Below, one piece after another: positions 9,227 to 18,413 of a stretch of DNA of 64,000 nucleotides (positions are counted from its first letter, which is position 1; each line of letters opens with the position of its first letter). The stretch is from positions 558,001 through 622,000 of the forward strand of contig NZ_JBHVAL010000001.1 of the NCBI RefSeq assembly GCF_042667405.1. The letters run 5' to 3'. The translations under genes and the position numbers were made by a program. The DNA comes from Arthrobacter sp042667405 (GTDB taxonomy: Bacteria; Actinomycetota; Actinomycetes; Actinomycetales; Micrococcaceae). The notes under the pieces are model-generated. The model was not told the origin of the DNA, made no database searches, and saw nothing but the letters and a program-made list of their open reading frames with translations.

Positions 9227-10159
9227 TCAGACTGCCGAAACATCTTCAAGCGCGCGGGCTATCTCGGCAGGCAAAACCGCCAATTGTGCGTCCAGCAATT
9301 CCTTGAGCTGGACGGCGTTCCTCGGCCCGATGACCGCGGTGGACACCCCCGGCCGGGAAAGCAACCAGCTCAACGAGACGTCGAGCGGTGACCGGCCCAG
9401 GCCGCGGGCAGCCATTGCCACCGCTTCCACCACCCGCGACTCCCGCGGCTGCAGATAAGGCGCAACGTAAGCGGCAAGCCTGTCCTGGGCTGCACGGGAA
9501 TCAGCGGGTACCTGTCCCCGGTACTTTCCGCTGAGAACTCCACGCCCGAGCGGCGCCCAAGCCATCAGGCCAAGGCCTGCATCCTCGACCGCAGGGATAA
9601 GTTCTTCCTCCGGCTTGCGGTGAAGCAGGGAGTATTCCGATTGGTTGGCCACCAAAGTGAATCCTGCCACGGCCGCGGCCTTGGCTGTCTGCCAGCCGTT
9701 GTAATTGGAAATACCGACGTAACGGGCACGTCCGCTTTGCTGTGCCAGCTCCAGAGCTGAGAGCGTTTCATCCAACGGCACGTTGGGATCCCACTCCTGC
9801 GCGAACCAGATGTCTATGTAATCCGTTCCGAGCCTGGCCAGGCTCGCGTCCAATGCAGAGAGCAAGGCACCCCGGGAGGCGTTGACGCTGCGGCGGTTTT
9901 CCGACGACGACACGCCGGCTTTGGTGGAGATGACGATTTCGGACCGGGCTACAACGTCGCCAAGCATGGAGCCCAGCATTGCCTCGGCCCGACCCTGCGC
10001 GTATGAGGCGGCAGTGTCAACTACCGTTCCACCCGCCGCAACAAAGGAGTCAAGCAATTCGGCAGCGTCCTGCTCATCGGTTTCCTGCGCCCAGGACATG
10101 GTTCCAAGGGACAAGGAAGACACGCGGAACCCACTGTTCCCGACATAACGCTGCTGCAT
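9227..10159 (-). CDS. Aldo/keto reductase
   Basis: A 310-aa NADPH-type aldo/keto reductase with a TIM-barrel pattern: GLGTM-like SLSLGTMSW at the start, DTAASYAQGRAEAMLG (catalytic Asp and Tyr) near residue 50, VISTKAG (catalytic Lys) near residue 80, YIDIWFAQEWDPN near residue 115, YVGISNYNGWQ, NQSEYSLLHR, and a C-terminal IGPRNAVQLKE cofactor motif. The position that normally holds the catalytic histidine (usually ..H..DP) holds glutamine here, a change known to alter activity in some subfamilies. Substrate unknown. It stands convergent with rmlA (3 bp apart) and divergent from uppP, so it need not belong to the polysaccharide locus. Confidence 0.88.
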   Translation of the reverse strand: MQQRYVGNSGFRVSSLSLGTMSWAQETDEQDAAELLDSFVAAGGTVVDTAASYAQGRAEAMLGSMLGDVVARSEIVISTKAGVSSSENRRSVNASRGALLSALDASLARLGTDYIDIWFAQEWDPNVPLDETLSALELAQQSGRARYVGISNYNGWQTAKAAAVAGFTLVANQSEYSLLHRKPEEELIPAVEDAGLGLMAWAPLGRGVLSGKYRGQVPADSRAAQDRLAAYVAPYLQPRESRVVEAVAMAARGLGRSPLDVSLSWLLSRPGVSTAVIGPRNAVQLKELLDAQLAVLPAEIARALEDVSAV

Positions 10160-10211
10160 AGCAGCTAGCTTACGGGCAGTTACCAGTCTTCATGACGTAG
10201 GGTCTATTCAC

Positions 10212-11045
10212 GTGAACTGGATAGAAGCAGCCTTGCTGGGCCTCGTGCAGGGCCTCACCGAATTCCTCCCGATTTCCTCGAGCGCGCATCTGCGGATCGT
10301 CGGCTCATTCCTTCCCGGCGCAGCCGATCCGGGGGCCGCCTTCACAGCCATTACGCAGCTGGGCACAGAGACCGCCGTGATCGTCTACTTTTGGCGGGAC
10401 ATCGTCCGCATCGTACGGGCGTGGTTCGGCTCCTTGACGGGCAAAGTCGAACGTAACGACCCCGATGCCCGCATGGGCTGGCTGGTCATTCTGGGCAGCC
10501 TTCCCATCGTCATCCTCGGCCTCTTGTTCCAGGACCAAATCGAGTCGGTGTTCCGCAGTATGTGGATTGTGGCCACCATGCTGATCGTTTTCGGCATGAT
10601 TCTCGCCGTGGCCGATGCCATCGGCCGCCAAGACCGTGACCTTAGCCAACTGAGCTACAAGCACGGCATCCTTTACGGCTTTGCCCAAGCGATGGCCTTG
10701 ATCCCCGGCGTTTCGCGCTCCGGCGGCACCATCACAGCCGGCCTCCTCATGGGCTACACCCGTGAAGCCGCCGCACGCTACTCCTTCCTGCTTGCTATCC
10801 CTGCCGTGTTCGGCAGCGGGCTCTACCAGCTCTACAAAACAGTCACGAAGGAGGGTTTGGCAGGTCCTTATGGACTGCCCGAAACCGCCCTGGCAACGGT
10901 CATCGCGTTCGTCGTGGGTTACGTCATCATCGGTTGGTTCCTGAAGTTCGTGTCCACACGCAGTTACAGGCTTTTCGTCTGGTACCGCATCTTCCTCGGA
11001 CTGGCCTTGTATGTCCTGCTCGGTTTCGGTGTGATCAGTGCCTAG
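10212..11045 (+). CDS. uppP: Undecaprenyl-diphosphate phosphatase (UppP/BacA)
   Basis: A 277-aa polytopic membrane enzyme that dephosphorylates undecaprenyl diphosphate to recycle the lipid carrier for peptidoglycan and other surface glycans. Diagnostic motifs are GLTEFLPISSSAHL near residue 13 (catalytic Glu-rich motif) and PGVSRSGGT near residue 170 (phosphate-binding Arg/Ser). About eight hydrophobic segments are visible, and the length is normal for the family. The start is GTG. Basal resistance to bacitracin is a known consequence of this enzyme. It leads into mshC 15 nt downstream, probably in one transcript. Confidence 0.96.
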   Translation: MNWIEAALLGLVQGLTEFLPISSSAHLRIVGSFLPGAADPGAAFTAITQLGTETAVIVYFWRDIVRIVRAWFGSLTGKVERNDPDARMGWLVILGSLPIVILGLLFQDQIESVFRSMWIVATMLIVFGMILAVADAIGRQDRDLSQLSYKHGILYGFAQAMALIPGVSRSGGTITAGLLMGYTREAAARYSFLLAIPAVFGSGLYQLYKTVTKEGLAGPYGLPETALATVIAFVVGYVIIGWFLKFVSTRSYRLFVWYRIFLGLALYVLLGFGVISA

Positions 11046-11060
11046 CACTAAGGTTGAGTC

Positions 11061-12338
11061 GTGAAATCGTGGATCTCCCGCCCTGTACCTGAACTGCCCG
11101 GCAACATGCCGCCCGTACGGCTGTACGACACCGCCCTTGGCCGTGTCGTGGAGGTGGAACGACAATCCGAGCAGTCGATGTACGTCTGCGGCATCACGCC
11201 CTATGACGCAACGCATATGGGTCATGCAGCGAGCTATGTAGCGTTCGACCTGCTGAACCGGGCCTGGCGTGATGCGGGTATCCGCGTGTCCTACGTGCAA
11301 AACGTCACGGACGTCGACGACCCCCTTCTTGAACGCGCCGCCGCCACAGGAGTGGACTGGCGTGAACTGGCAGAGAGCCAGATCGAGCTTTTCCAAACGG
11401 ATATGGATGCCTTGAACGTCCTCGCGCCGGATCATTACGTTGGCGCCGTCGAAGCCATCCCCGACATCGTGCCGGCCATTGAGCAGCTCATCTCCGATGG
11501 TGTCGCCTACCGCGTTCAAGGCGCCGACGGAGAACCCGACGGCGATGTCTATTATGACGTCGAAGCCGCCGGCAAGAGTTCCAGTGCCACGGATGCCTGG
11601 ACTCTTGGCGATGTGTCCGGACTCGGTGAAAGCGAGATGCTCGCGCTGTTCGCCGAGCGCGGGGGAGACCCCGGCCGGCCCGGCAAGCGAAACGCCCTTG
11701 ATCCCCTCCTGTGGCGTGTAGCCCGTGACGGGGAGCCCAGTTGGCCAGGCGCCAGCCTTGGTGCCGGACGCCCAGGCTGGCACATCGAATGTACGGTTAT
11801 CGCGCAAAAGTATCTGCCGGCGCCCTTCACTGTGCAAGGTGGCGGCTCCGACCTGATCTTCCCGCACCACGAAATGGGAGCCGGCCACGCTTACTCGCTG
11901 TCCGGCGTCCCGCTGGCCCGTCACTATTCCCATGCCGGCATGGTGGGCCTGGACGGGGAAAAGATGAGCAAATCCAAGGGAAACCTGGTCCTCGTCTCCA
12001 AGCTCCGTGCAGCCGGTGAGGAACCTGCTGCCATCCGCCTGGCAATCCTTGCAAACCACTACCGCTCAGACTGGTCCTGGACTGATGAAGACTTCGCCGC
12101 GGCCAAGGACAGGGTCGCTGTTTGGCGGGCAGCCTTGGAGCAAGCTCCGGCCGGTTCTGCGGCCGCGCTGATCGCAGCCATGCGCAAGGAGCTGGCCGAG
12201 GACCTCAACGCGCCAGCTGCGCTGGCCGCCGTCGACCATTGGGCCCGGGAGGCAGTACGCAACAGTGCGGAGAAGTCCGCTCATGACGCTGCCCTGGTTT
12301 CCGACGCCGTCAACGCTTTGCTGGGCGTGGAACTCTAA
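11061..12338 (+). CDS. mshC: Cysteine:glucosaminyl-inositol ligase (MshC), mycothiol synthesis
   Basis: A 425-aa class I aminoacyl-tRNA-synthetase-like enzyme that joins L-cysteine to GlcN-myo-inositol using ATP, the third step of mycothiol synthesis. It resembles CysRS: a zinc-binding Cys in YVCGITPYD near residue 43, the HIGH-like THMGHAASY, the WHIECTVIA zinc site near residue 233 and the KMSKSKGN loop near residue 290. Distinguishing MshC features are the start (RPVPELPG) and the absence of a tRNA-binding C-terminal extension; the protein is shorter than most CysRS. The start is GTG. Mycothiol is the main thiol of actinobacteria, which fits the taxonomic call. A perfect-stem terminator follows. 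Confidence 0.94.
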   Translation: MKSWISRPVPELPGNMPPVRLYDTALGRVVEVERQSEQSMYVCGITPYDATHMGHAASYVAFDLLNRAWRDAGIRVSYVQNVTDVDDPLLERAAATGVDWRELAESQIELFQTDMDALNVLAPDHYVGAVEAIPDIVPAIEQLISDGVAYRVQGADGEPDGDVYYDVEAAGKSSSATDAWTLGDVSGLGESEMLALFAERGGDPGRPGKRNALDPLLWRVARDGEPSWPGASLGAGRPGWHIECTVIAQKYLPAPFTVQGGGSDLIFPHHEMGAGHAYSLSGVPLARHYSHAGMVGLDGEKMSKSKGNLVLVSKLRAAGEEPAAIRLAILANHYRSDWSWTDEDFAAAKDRVAVWRAALEQAPAGSAAALIAAMRKELAEDLNAPAALAAVDHWAREAVRNSAEKSAHDAALVSDAVNALLGVEL

Positions 12339-12350
12339 GTCGCCCCGATA

Positions 12351-12392
12351 AACAGGAAACGGCCCCGACGAATGTCGGGGCCGTTTCCTGTT
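12351..12392. terminator. Bidirectional terminator between mshC and the PAC2 gene
   Basis: A 19-bp perfect inverted repeat (12351-12369 pairing with 12374-12392) with a GAAT loop and a GC-rich core. It sits between the converging mshC and PAC2 genes, so it can end both transcripts. There is no long T run; the stem ends are AAC/GTT. Confidence 0.9.
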
Positions 12393-12420
12393 CGTGGCGG
12401 TCCTGGGGATTCCCGCGGTC

Positions 12421-13326
12421 CTAGGGACGCTCTTTGCCGCGCCGCTTCAGGTAGCGCTCGAATTCCCTGGCAATGGACTCACCGGAGGCTTCAGGAAGAT
12501 CTGCGGTGTCCTTGGCTTCCTCCAGCTGGCGCACGTAGGCGGCAATTTCCGGGTCCTCCGTCGCGAGCTCGTCCACCCCTCGTTCCCAGGCCTCCGATTC
12601 TTCGGCAAGGGCATGGCTGTCCACCGGCACCTGGAGCAGGTCCTCGATCTTGTGCAGAATGGCGAGCTGGGCCTTGGGGGAGGGCGGTTGCGCTACGTAG
12701 TGGGGAACTGCAGCCCAGAGTGAGACCGTGGGCAAGCCCGCCAAAAGGGCGAATTCGGCCAGGACGCCTACGATTCCCACGGGCCCTTCGTACTGGGAGG
12801 CTTCCAGGTTGAGGCGTTCCCGCAAGCCGTTGTCTTCCGTTGTGGTGCTGACAGGAATGGGCCGGCTGTGCGGAACATCAGCCAGCAGGGCGCCAACCAG
12901 GATAACGGAATCGACCTTGAGCGCCTCGGCATGCACCAACAGTTCGGTGGTGTAGGCACGCCAGCGGTAAGACGGTTCAGTACCGAGGACAAAAACCACA
13001 TCCACATTGCTGTCCGGAACAGCGGCCTTGTAGATCCGGGTGGAGGGCCACTTCACTTTTCGGGCACCGGAAGATGTGCGCCGCACCGTGGGCCTGGTGA
13101 ATTGGAAATCGTAATATTCCTCGGCATCCACAGTGGCAACCTTCTTGCCGTCCCACAGCTTGTTCAGATAGTGCAGAGCATCGCTGGCTGCTTCACCGGC
13201 GTCGTTCCAGCCCTCAAAGGCAGCGATCATTACGGTGACCCGCTGTCCTTCCGCGGGTTCCTTGAGGAAACGCTCGGGCTCCACGCTGATGTCCTGCCCT
13301 TCGGGGGTCCCGTCCACACTGTTCAT
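12421..13326 (-). CDS. PAC2-family protein (proteasome assembly chaperone-like)
   Basis: A 301-aa cytosolic protein of the PAC2 family (PF09754), widespread in actinobacteria and of unproven function. The fold markers visible are MIAAFEGWNDAGEAAS near residue 33, YYDFQFTRP near residue 70, VVFVLGTEPSYRWRAY near residue 108, VILVGALLADVPHSRP near residue 138, and GPVGIVGVLAEFALLAGLPTVSLWAAVPHYVA near residue 180. The C-terminal 60 residues are acidic and helical. It lies 4 kb from the proteasome operon but not in it. The link with proteasome assembly known for eukaryotic PAC2 is not established for this bacterial branch. Confidence 0.85.
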   Translation of the reverse strand: MNSVDGTPEGQDISVEPERFLKEPAEGQRVTVMIAAFEGWNDAGEAASDALHYLNKLWDGKKVATVDAEEYYDFQFTRPTVRRTSSGARKVKWPSTRIYKAAVPDSNVDVVFVLGTEPSYRWRAYTTELLVHAEALKVDSVILVGALLADVPHSRPIPVSTTTEDNGLRERLNLEASQYEGPVGIVGVLAEFALLAGLPTVSLWAAVPHYVAQPPSPKAQLAILHKIEDLLQVPVDSHALAEESEAWERGVDELATEDPEIAAYVRQLEEAKDTADLPEASGESIAREFERYLKRRGKERP

Positions 13327-13449
13327 CCATTCACCCTACGTCCAAGACCCTGATGGATGCATGGCATTTCGCGTCAACGCGTGTCCCAAATTCGCCCACA
13401 GCACAATGCCGGGACTGTGGGCCATCAGGTTCCACGTAGACTGGAAACC

Positions 13450-14169
13450 ATGCATTCAACACCCAGCCAGCCCCTCCTCAAAGCCGTGCTCTGGGATATG
13501 GATGGCACACTCGTGGACACCGAACCCTATTGGATCGCGGCCGAGCGCGCCTTGGTGGAGGCACATGGCGGCAGCTGGAGCCACCAGCAGGCCATGCAGT
13601 TGGTGGGCCAGGCGTTGCTTCACGGCGCTGCCGTTTTGCAGGCAGCGGGAGTGAACCTGGAAGCCCGTGAGATCGTGAACACCCTGAGTACCCAGGTCAT
13701 GGAGCAGGTTCGCAAGGAAGTGCCCTGGCGGCCCGGCGCGCGCGAATTGCTGGATGATCTGCACCAGTCCGGCGTCCGCTGCGCCCTGGTGACCATGTCC
13801 GAGCACCCGCTGGCCAGCGTGGTGGTGGAGAGCCTGCCCAAGCCGTACTTCGAGTTCATGGTCACAGGAGACACCGTCACCAATGGAAAACCCCATCCGG
13901 AGGCCTACCTCACGGCGGTGGATAGGCTGAAGCTGGAAGACTCCTCGGTCACAGTGGATCACTGCGTCGCCCTGGAAGACTCCATCCCAGGTGCCACAGC
14001 AGCCATCGCCTCAGGGGTGGTAACCGTGGGAATTCCGCACCAGGTACCCCTTCCCGAAGACCCACGAATGGTCATGTGGGACACCCTTGTGGGCAGGACG
14101 ACAGCAGACGTACAACAGTTGGTCCTGGACCGCCTCCCCGCACTTAACCTCGTTGAAGGGGCCAACTAG
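13450..14169 (+). CDS. HAD-superfamily phosphatase
   Basis: A 239-aa haloacid-dehalogenase-like hydrolase of the beta-phosphoglucomutase/phosphatase type. It has motif I DMDGTLVDTEPYW at the N-terminus (nucleophile and acid Asp), a four-helix cap domain over residues 20-90, motif II VTMSEH near residue 118, motif III lysine in GKPHPEAY near residue 150, and motif IV VALEDSIPG near residue 178. The ATG at 13450 is used because motif I begins 15 residues later; the frame is open further upstream but that part has no homology features. Its stop is directly followed by the GTG of the M50 protease, suggesting translational coupling. Substrate unknown. Confidence 0.9.
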   Translation: MHSTPSQPLLKAVLWDMDGTLVDTEPYWIAAERALVEAHGGSWSHQQAMQLVGQALLHGAAVLQAAGVNLEAREIVNTLSTQVMEQVRKEVPWRPGARELLDDLHQSGVRCALVTMSEHPLASVVVESLPKPYFEFMVTGDTVTNGKPHPEAYLTAVDRLKLEDSSVTVDHCVALEDSIPGATAAIASGVVTVGIPHQVPLPEDPRMVMWDTLVGRTTADVQQLVLDRLPALNLVEGAN

Positions 14170-15333
14170 GTGAGCAGTTCCCCCGCACCCCATCACGTTG
14201 CAACAAAAAAGGAAGGCATCCCGCTCGGAAAGATAGCGGGTATCCCGGTCTACTTGGCCTACTCCTGGTTCATCATTGCCGGCTTTACCATCATCGCGTA
14301 CGGACCTGTACTCATGCATGACTATCGCGGTCTGGGTAGCTGGGCCTACCTCGTCGCCTTTGGGTACTCCGTTCTGCTCGCCATATCAGTGCTGATCCAC
14401 GAGCTGGCGCACGCCCTGAGCGCCAAGGTCTTCAAGTGGCCAACGGAGAAGATCGTGCTGAACCTATGGGGCGGGCACACCCAGTTCGAGAGCTTCACGG
14501 CGTCTCCCGGCAAGGCCGTGATCGTGGCCATGGCCGGACCGGCGGCAAATTTCCTCCTTGCCGGAGCACTGGCACCGTTCGTGTTGGGCCGCTCGTTCGA
14601 GGGCGTCTGGGACTTGTTGGCGAACATCCTTATGTGGGCCAATCTGTTGATCGGTATCTTCAACGTTTTGCCGGGCACACCCCTGGATGGCGGGCGCCTG
14701 GTCGAGTCAGCCGTGTGGAAAGCAACCGGCAGCCAGGACAAAGGGGCCATCGCGGCCGGTTGGTCCGGTCGGGCCATCGCTGTTGCCCTGTTTTTCTGGT
14801 TCATCGTCCGGCCATTTCTGACCGGCGCCGGCCTTGACATCACCTTCTCCCTGATCACGGTCCTGGTCTGCGGCTTTCTATGGATGGGTGCTTCCGGCTC
14901 CATTCACCACGCCCAACTGCGCAGCCGCCTGTACCTGGTCAGTGCGGGCGGCCTGGCAGAGCCCGCTGTCGGCGTGCCGAACTCGGCCACGGTGGCAGAT
15001 GTCCTGGCCATCGCTCCGGCGGGGAGTCCCGCCGTCGTGATCTGTGGCCCTGACGGCAGGCCCCAAGGCGTTGTTGACGGACCCGCCGTTGCCGCCGTCC
15101 CCTATGAAGCCACCACGACGACGCCCGTCACCGCGGTTGCCCACGCCCTGGCTGCCGGTGCGTACGTCCCCGAATGGTCCAAGGGGCAGGAACTGATCCA
15201 GTACTTGGCGCAGCTGGAAGGCGGCGAATACGCTGTGGTGGACCACAACGGAATCGTCACCGGACTGCTGCGACAGGAAGCCGTAGTGACAGCCATAACA
15301 GGTAAGGAAGCCCGCAGGAGCGGTCGCCCCTGA
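14170..15333 (+). CDS. Site-2 protease family (M50) membrane metalloprotease
   Basis: A 387-aa intramembrane zinc protease. About six hydrophobic segments span residues 22-250. The zinc motif HELAHA is near residue 77 and the second metal motif NVLPGTPLDGGRL near residue 172. The C-terminal third (about 255-380) resembles a regulatory CBS-type region seen in Rip3-class proteases. Such enzymes cut membrane-bound anti-sigma factors or other regulators within the bilayer; the target here is unknown. The start is a GTG placed right after the upstream stop codon, so it depends on the HAD gene for transcription and probably translation. trmI follows 110 nt later. Confidence 0.92.
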   Translation: MSSSPAPHHVATKKEGIPLGKIAGIPVYLAYSWFIIAGFTIIAYGPVLMHDYRGLGSWAYLVAFGYSVLLAISVLIHELAHALSAKVFKWPTEKIVLNLWGGHTQFESFTASPGKAVIVAMAGPAANFLLAGALAPFVLGRSFEGVWDLLANILMWANLLIGIFNVLPGTPLDGGRLVESAVWKATGSQDKGAIAAGWSGRAIAVALFFWFIVRPFLTGAGLDITFSLITVLVCGFLWMGASGSIHHAQLRSRLYLVSAGGLAEPAVGVPNSATVADVLAIAPAGSPAVVICGPDGRPQGVVDGPAVAAVPYEATTTTPVTAVAHALAAGAYVPEWSKGQELIQYLAQLEGGEYAVVDHNGIVTGLLRQEAVVTAITGKEARRSGRP

Positions 15334-15443
15334 CCATGCGACCGGTAGAGTTACATGCCGGCCGCCTTAGCAAGACCAATGCCTTGGCGCCCAGTAGCCA
15401 GCAACACGTCGCGGCCCAGCCGTACAAGAGCGAGGAACACCAC

Positions 15444-16490
15444 ATGAACCGCGAAACCGCCGCCCCCGAGGCAAGCGCAAGCCCGGACAAGGCAGCCACC
15501 GGCTCCACTGTGCAGCCAACGGGTGCTGCACGGCGTCGCGGGCCCTTCCGTGTGGGAGAGCGGGTCCAGCTCACTGACGAGCGCGGGCGCATGAACACGA
15601 TAATGCTGGAAGTGGGCGGCGCGTTCCATACGCACCGTGGATTCCTGAACCACGACGAAATCATCGGCAAGGTGGATGGTTCGGTGGTAAGCAACAATGT
15701 TGGCCAGCAGTACCAGACCCTGCGCCCCCTGTTGTCCGACTTCGTGTTGTCCATGCCCCGTGGTGCTGCCGTTGTCTACCCCAAGGACGCAGCCCAGATC
15801 GTTACCATGGCAGACATCTTCCCGGGTGCCCGCGTTGTGGAAGCAGGCGTCGGATCAGGCGCACTGTCCATTTCGCTGCTCCGTGCGGTAGGCGACGGCG
15901 GCTACCTTCACTCGTTCGAGCGTCGCGAAGAGTTCGCTGACATCGCCCGGGGCAACGTGGAGACCATCTTTGGCGGCCCCCACCCGGCATGGCAAATCTC
16001 TTTGGGAGACTTCCAGGAGGAAGTCGTCAAGGCTGAAGCTCCGGGCTCTGTGGACCGCGTAGTGCTGGACATGCTGGCTCCTTGGGAATGCCTCGACGCC
16101 GTAGCAACCGTCCTGGCGCCAGGTGGCGTCTGGATCAACTACGTGGCCACGGTGACCCAGTTGTCACGCACTGCCGAAGCAATCCGCGCCGACGGACGCT
16201 TTACCGAGCCCGATGCCTGGGAGTCCATGGTCCGCGGCTGGCACCTGGAGGGCCTCGCCGTCAGGCCCGACCACCGCATGGTTGCCCACACCGGTTTCCT
16301 GTTGGTAACCCGGCGCCTGGCCGACGGCGTCACCGGTATTTCCGTGAAGCGGCGTCCTTCCAAGACTGAATTCAGCGAAGAGGACCTCAACGCCTGGACC
16401 CCCGCAGCGGTAGGGGAGCGCTCCGTCTCGGATAAGAAACTCCGCCGCGCTGCCCGTGACGCCATCGCCGGAACCAACGTCCAGGACTGA
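15444..16490 (+). CDS. trmI: tRNA (adenine-N1)-methyltransferase TrmI
   Basis: A 348-aa SAM-dependent enzyme that forms m1A58 in the T loop of tRNA. The N-terminal beta domain includes GPFRVGERVQL and the catalytic domain shows RGAAVVYPKDAAQI near residue 110, the SAM loop VVEAGVGSGALS near residue 132, SFERREEFADIA, and VVLDMLAPWE near residue 195. The ATG at 15444 with GAGGA 8 nt upstream is chosen over the longer open frame beginning at 15336. Immediately upstream of the proteasome ATPase gene is the usual place for trmI in actinobacteria, which supports the call. Confidence 0.92.
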   Translation: MNRETAAPEASASPDKAATGSTVQPTGAARRRGPFRVGERVQLTDERGRMNTIMLEVGGAFHTHRGFLNHDEIIGKVDGSVVSNNVGQQYQTLRPLLSDFVLSMPRGAAVVYPKDAAQIVTMADIFPGARVVEAGVGSGALSISLLRAVGDGGYLHSFERREEFADIARGNVETIFGGPHPAWQISLGDFQEEVVKAEAPGSVDRVVLDMLAPWECLDAVATVLAPGGVWINYVATVTQLSRTAEAIRADGRFTEPDAWESMVRGWHLEGLAVRPDHRMVAHTGFLLVTRRLADGVTGISVKRRPSKTEFSEEDLNAWTPAAVGERSVSDKKLRRAARDAIAGTNVQD

Positions 16491-16604
16491 CCCACGGTCA
16501 CAAACTGAAAAGGTCACAATAGGGTCCGCATTCCGGATGTCACCGGGCACCCTGGGCTTTTCGGGACTAAGGTCTTGTTAAGCGCAGGAAGGGGCTGATG
16601 AATC

Positions 16605-18413
16605 GTGGATACGCCAAACAACGACCTTGGACGGCCGACGCCGGAGGATGCAAACACAGCGGCAGAGGAAAGGGCCGGCCGGGGTATCGCCCCAGTTCAG
16701 CCGCCTGAACCCTCGACTGACCTGACTGTTGCCGAACGGCAGATAAACATCCTTCGGGACAAGCTCCGCCACATTGACCGCCAACTGGCAGCCGCTACGC
16801 AGAACAACAGCAAGCTCGTGAGCATGCTGGAAACCGCCAAGGCCGAGATCCTTCGGTTGAAAGGGGCCTTGGAGCAGGAAGGCCAGCCGCCCTACAGCTT
16901 CGGCACCGTGCTCCAGGTCAACCCGCGCAGGCAGCCGGCACCCGGAAGCTCGGGGCAAGCCGCAACAGAAGAGTCAGTGGACATCTTCAACGCCGGCCGG
17001 AAGATGCGGGTGGGTGTCAGCCCCCTGGTCAACGTGAGCCAACTCGCGGTAGGGCAGGAAGTCCTGCTCAACGAAGCCCTGCTCATCGTGGCGGGGCTTG
17101 GCTACGAGCGGGCCGGTGAACTGGTCACTTTGAAGGAAATGCTCGGAAAGGACCGCGCACTGGTAGTCGGCCGCGCCGATGAGGAAAGGGTAGTCCGGCT
17201 CTCCGGTGCCCTTCAGGAGCTCCACCTCAAGGTCGGCGACGCATTGTCCCTGGATTCCAGGACGGGGTACGCACTGGAGAAGGTTCCCCGGGCCGAAGTG
17301 GAAAACCTGGTCCTTGAGGAAGTTCCGGACATCACCTACCAGGACATCGGCGGCCTTGGTCCCCAAATCGAACAAATCCGCGATGCCGTGGAACTGCCGT
17401 TCCTGCATCCGGACCTCTACCGTGAACATGGTTTGAAGGCCCCCAAGGGCATCCTGCTGTACGGCCCTCCGGGCTGCGGCAAGACGCTCATCGCCAAGGC
17501 TGTGGCGAACTCCCTCGCTGCCCGGGCGGCTGAACGTGCCGGCAACACCGACCTCAAGAGCTACTTCCTGAACATCAAGGGCCCAGAGCTCCTGGACAAG
17601 TACGTGGGCGAAACCGAGCGGCACATCCGGTTAATCTTCGCCCGGGCCCGGGAAAAAGCCTCGGACGGCAGTCCAGTGGTTGTTTTCTTCGACGAGATGG
17701 ACTCGCTTTTCAGGACCCGCGGCACGGGTGTCTCTTCCGACGTCGAAACCACCATCGTGCCCCAGTTGCTCAGCGAGATTGACGGCGTGGAGCGCCTGGA
17801 CAACGTGATAGTCATCGGTGCGTCCAACCGTGAAGACATGATCGACCCCGCGATTCTCCGGCCAGGACGCCTCGACGTAAAAGTGAAGATCCAACGGCCC
17901 GACGCCGAAGCAGCCGCGGACATTTTCGCAAAGTACATCACTACGGATCTGCCGTTCCACGCACAGGACCTCGCGGAGTACGGGGGAGACGTCCAGGCCA
18001 CAGTGGACGCCATGGTCCAAAGGACCGTGGAAGCCATGTATTCCACCGAGAAATCCAACGAATATCTCGAAGTCACCTACGCCAACGGTGATACGGAGAT
18101 GCTGTACTTCAAGGACTTCAACTCCGGGGCTGTAGTGCAGAACGTCGTAGACCGCGCCAAAAAGTACGCCATCAAGGATCTCCTGACCAACCAGCAAAAG
18201 GGCCTGCGGATCGATCATCTGCTGCGCGCTGTGGTGGATGAGTTCCGGGAGCACGAGGACATGCCCAACACCACCAATCCGGACGATTGGGCACGGATCT
18301 CAGGCAAGAAGGGTGAACGGATCACTTACATCCGGACCATCGTCCAAGGCAAGGCCGGGCAGGAGCCAGGCAAGTCCATCGAGACCACCGCAAACACGGG
18401 CCAGTATCTGTGA
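16605..18413 (+). CDS. arc: Proteasome-associated AAA+ ATPase (ARC/Mpa)
   Basis: A 602-aa hexameric unfoldase that recognises Pup-tagged proteins and feeds them into the 20S proteasome. Residues about 40-85 form the coiled coil that binds Pup (heptads in AERQINILRDKL and onwards). Two OB-type interdomain folds follow, then the AAA+ module: Walker A GPPGCGKT near residue 290, Walker B VVFFDEMDSLF near residue 360, sensor/arginine finger region ILRPGRLDVK near residue 420. The chain ends in GQYL, with the penultimate tyrosine that docks into the proteasome alpha ring. The start is GTG with AGGAAGGGG upstream. The TGA overlaps the GTG of dop by 4 nt. Confidence 0.97.
   Translation: MDTPNNDLGRPTPEDANTAAEERAGRGIAPVQPPEPSTDLTVAERQINILRDKLRHIDRQLAAATQNNSKLVSMLETAKAEILRLKGALEQEGQPPYSFGTVLQVNPRRQPAPGSSGQAATEESVDIFNAGRKMRVGVSPLVNVSQLAVGQEVLLNEALLIVAGLGYERAGELVTLKEMLGKDRALVVGRADEERVVRLSGALQELHLKVGDALSLDSRTGYALEKVPRAEVENLVLEEVPDITYQDIGGLGPQIEQIRDAVELPFLHPDLYREHGLKAPKGILLYGPPGCGKTLIAKAVANSLAARAAERAGNTDLKSYFLNIKGPELLDKYVGETERHIRLIFARAREKASDGSPVVVFFDEMDSLFRTRGTGVSSDVETTIVPQLLSEIDGVERLDNVIVIGASNREDMIDPAILRPGRLDVKVKIQRPDAEAAADIFAKYITTDLPFHAQDLAEYGGDVQATVDAMVQRTVEAMYSTEKSNEYLEVTYANGDTEMLYFKDFNSGAVVQNVVDRAKKYAIKDLLTNQQKGLRIDHLLRAVVDEFREHEDMPNTTNPDDWARISGKKGERITYIRTIVQGKAGQEPGKSIETTANTGQYL

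Noticed and set aside
10305..12059. A long minus-strand open frame (584 codons) opposite uppP and mshC
   Set aside because: No family motif, and both sense-strand genes are unmistakable; antisense frames like this are expected at high GC.
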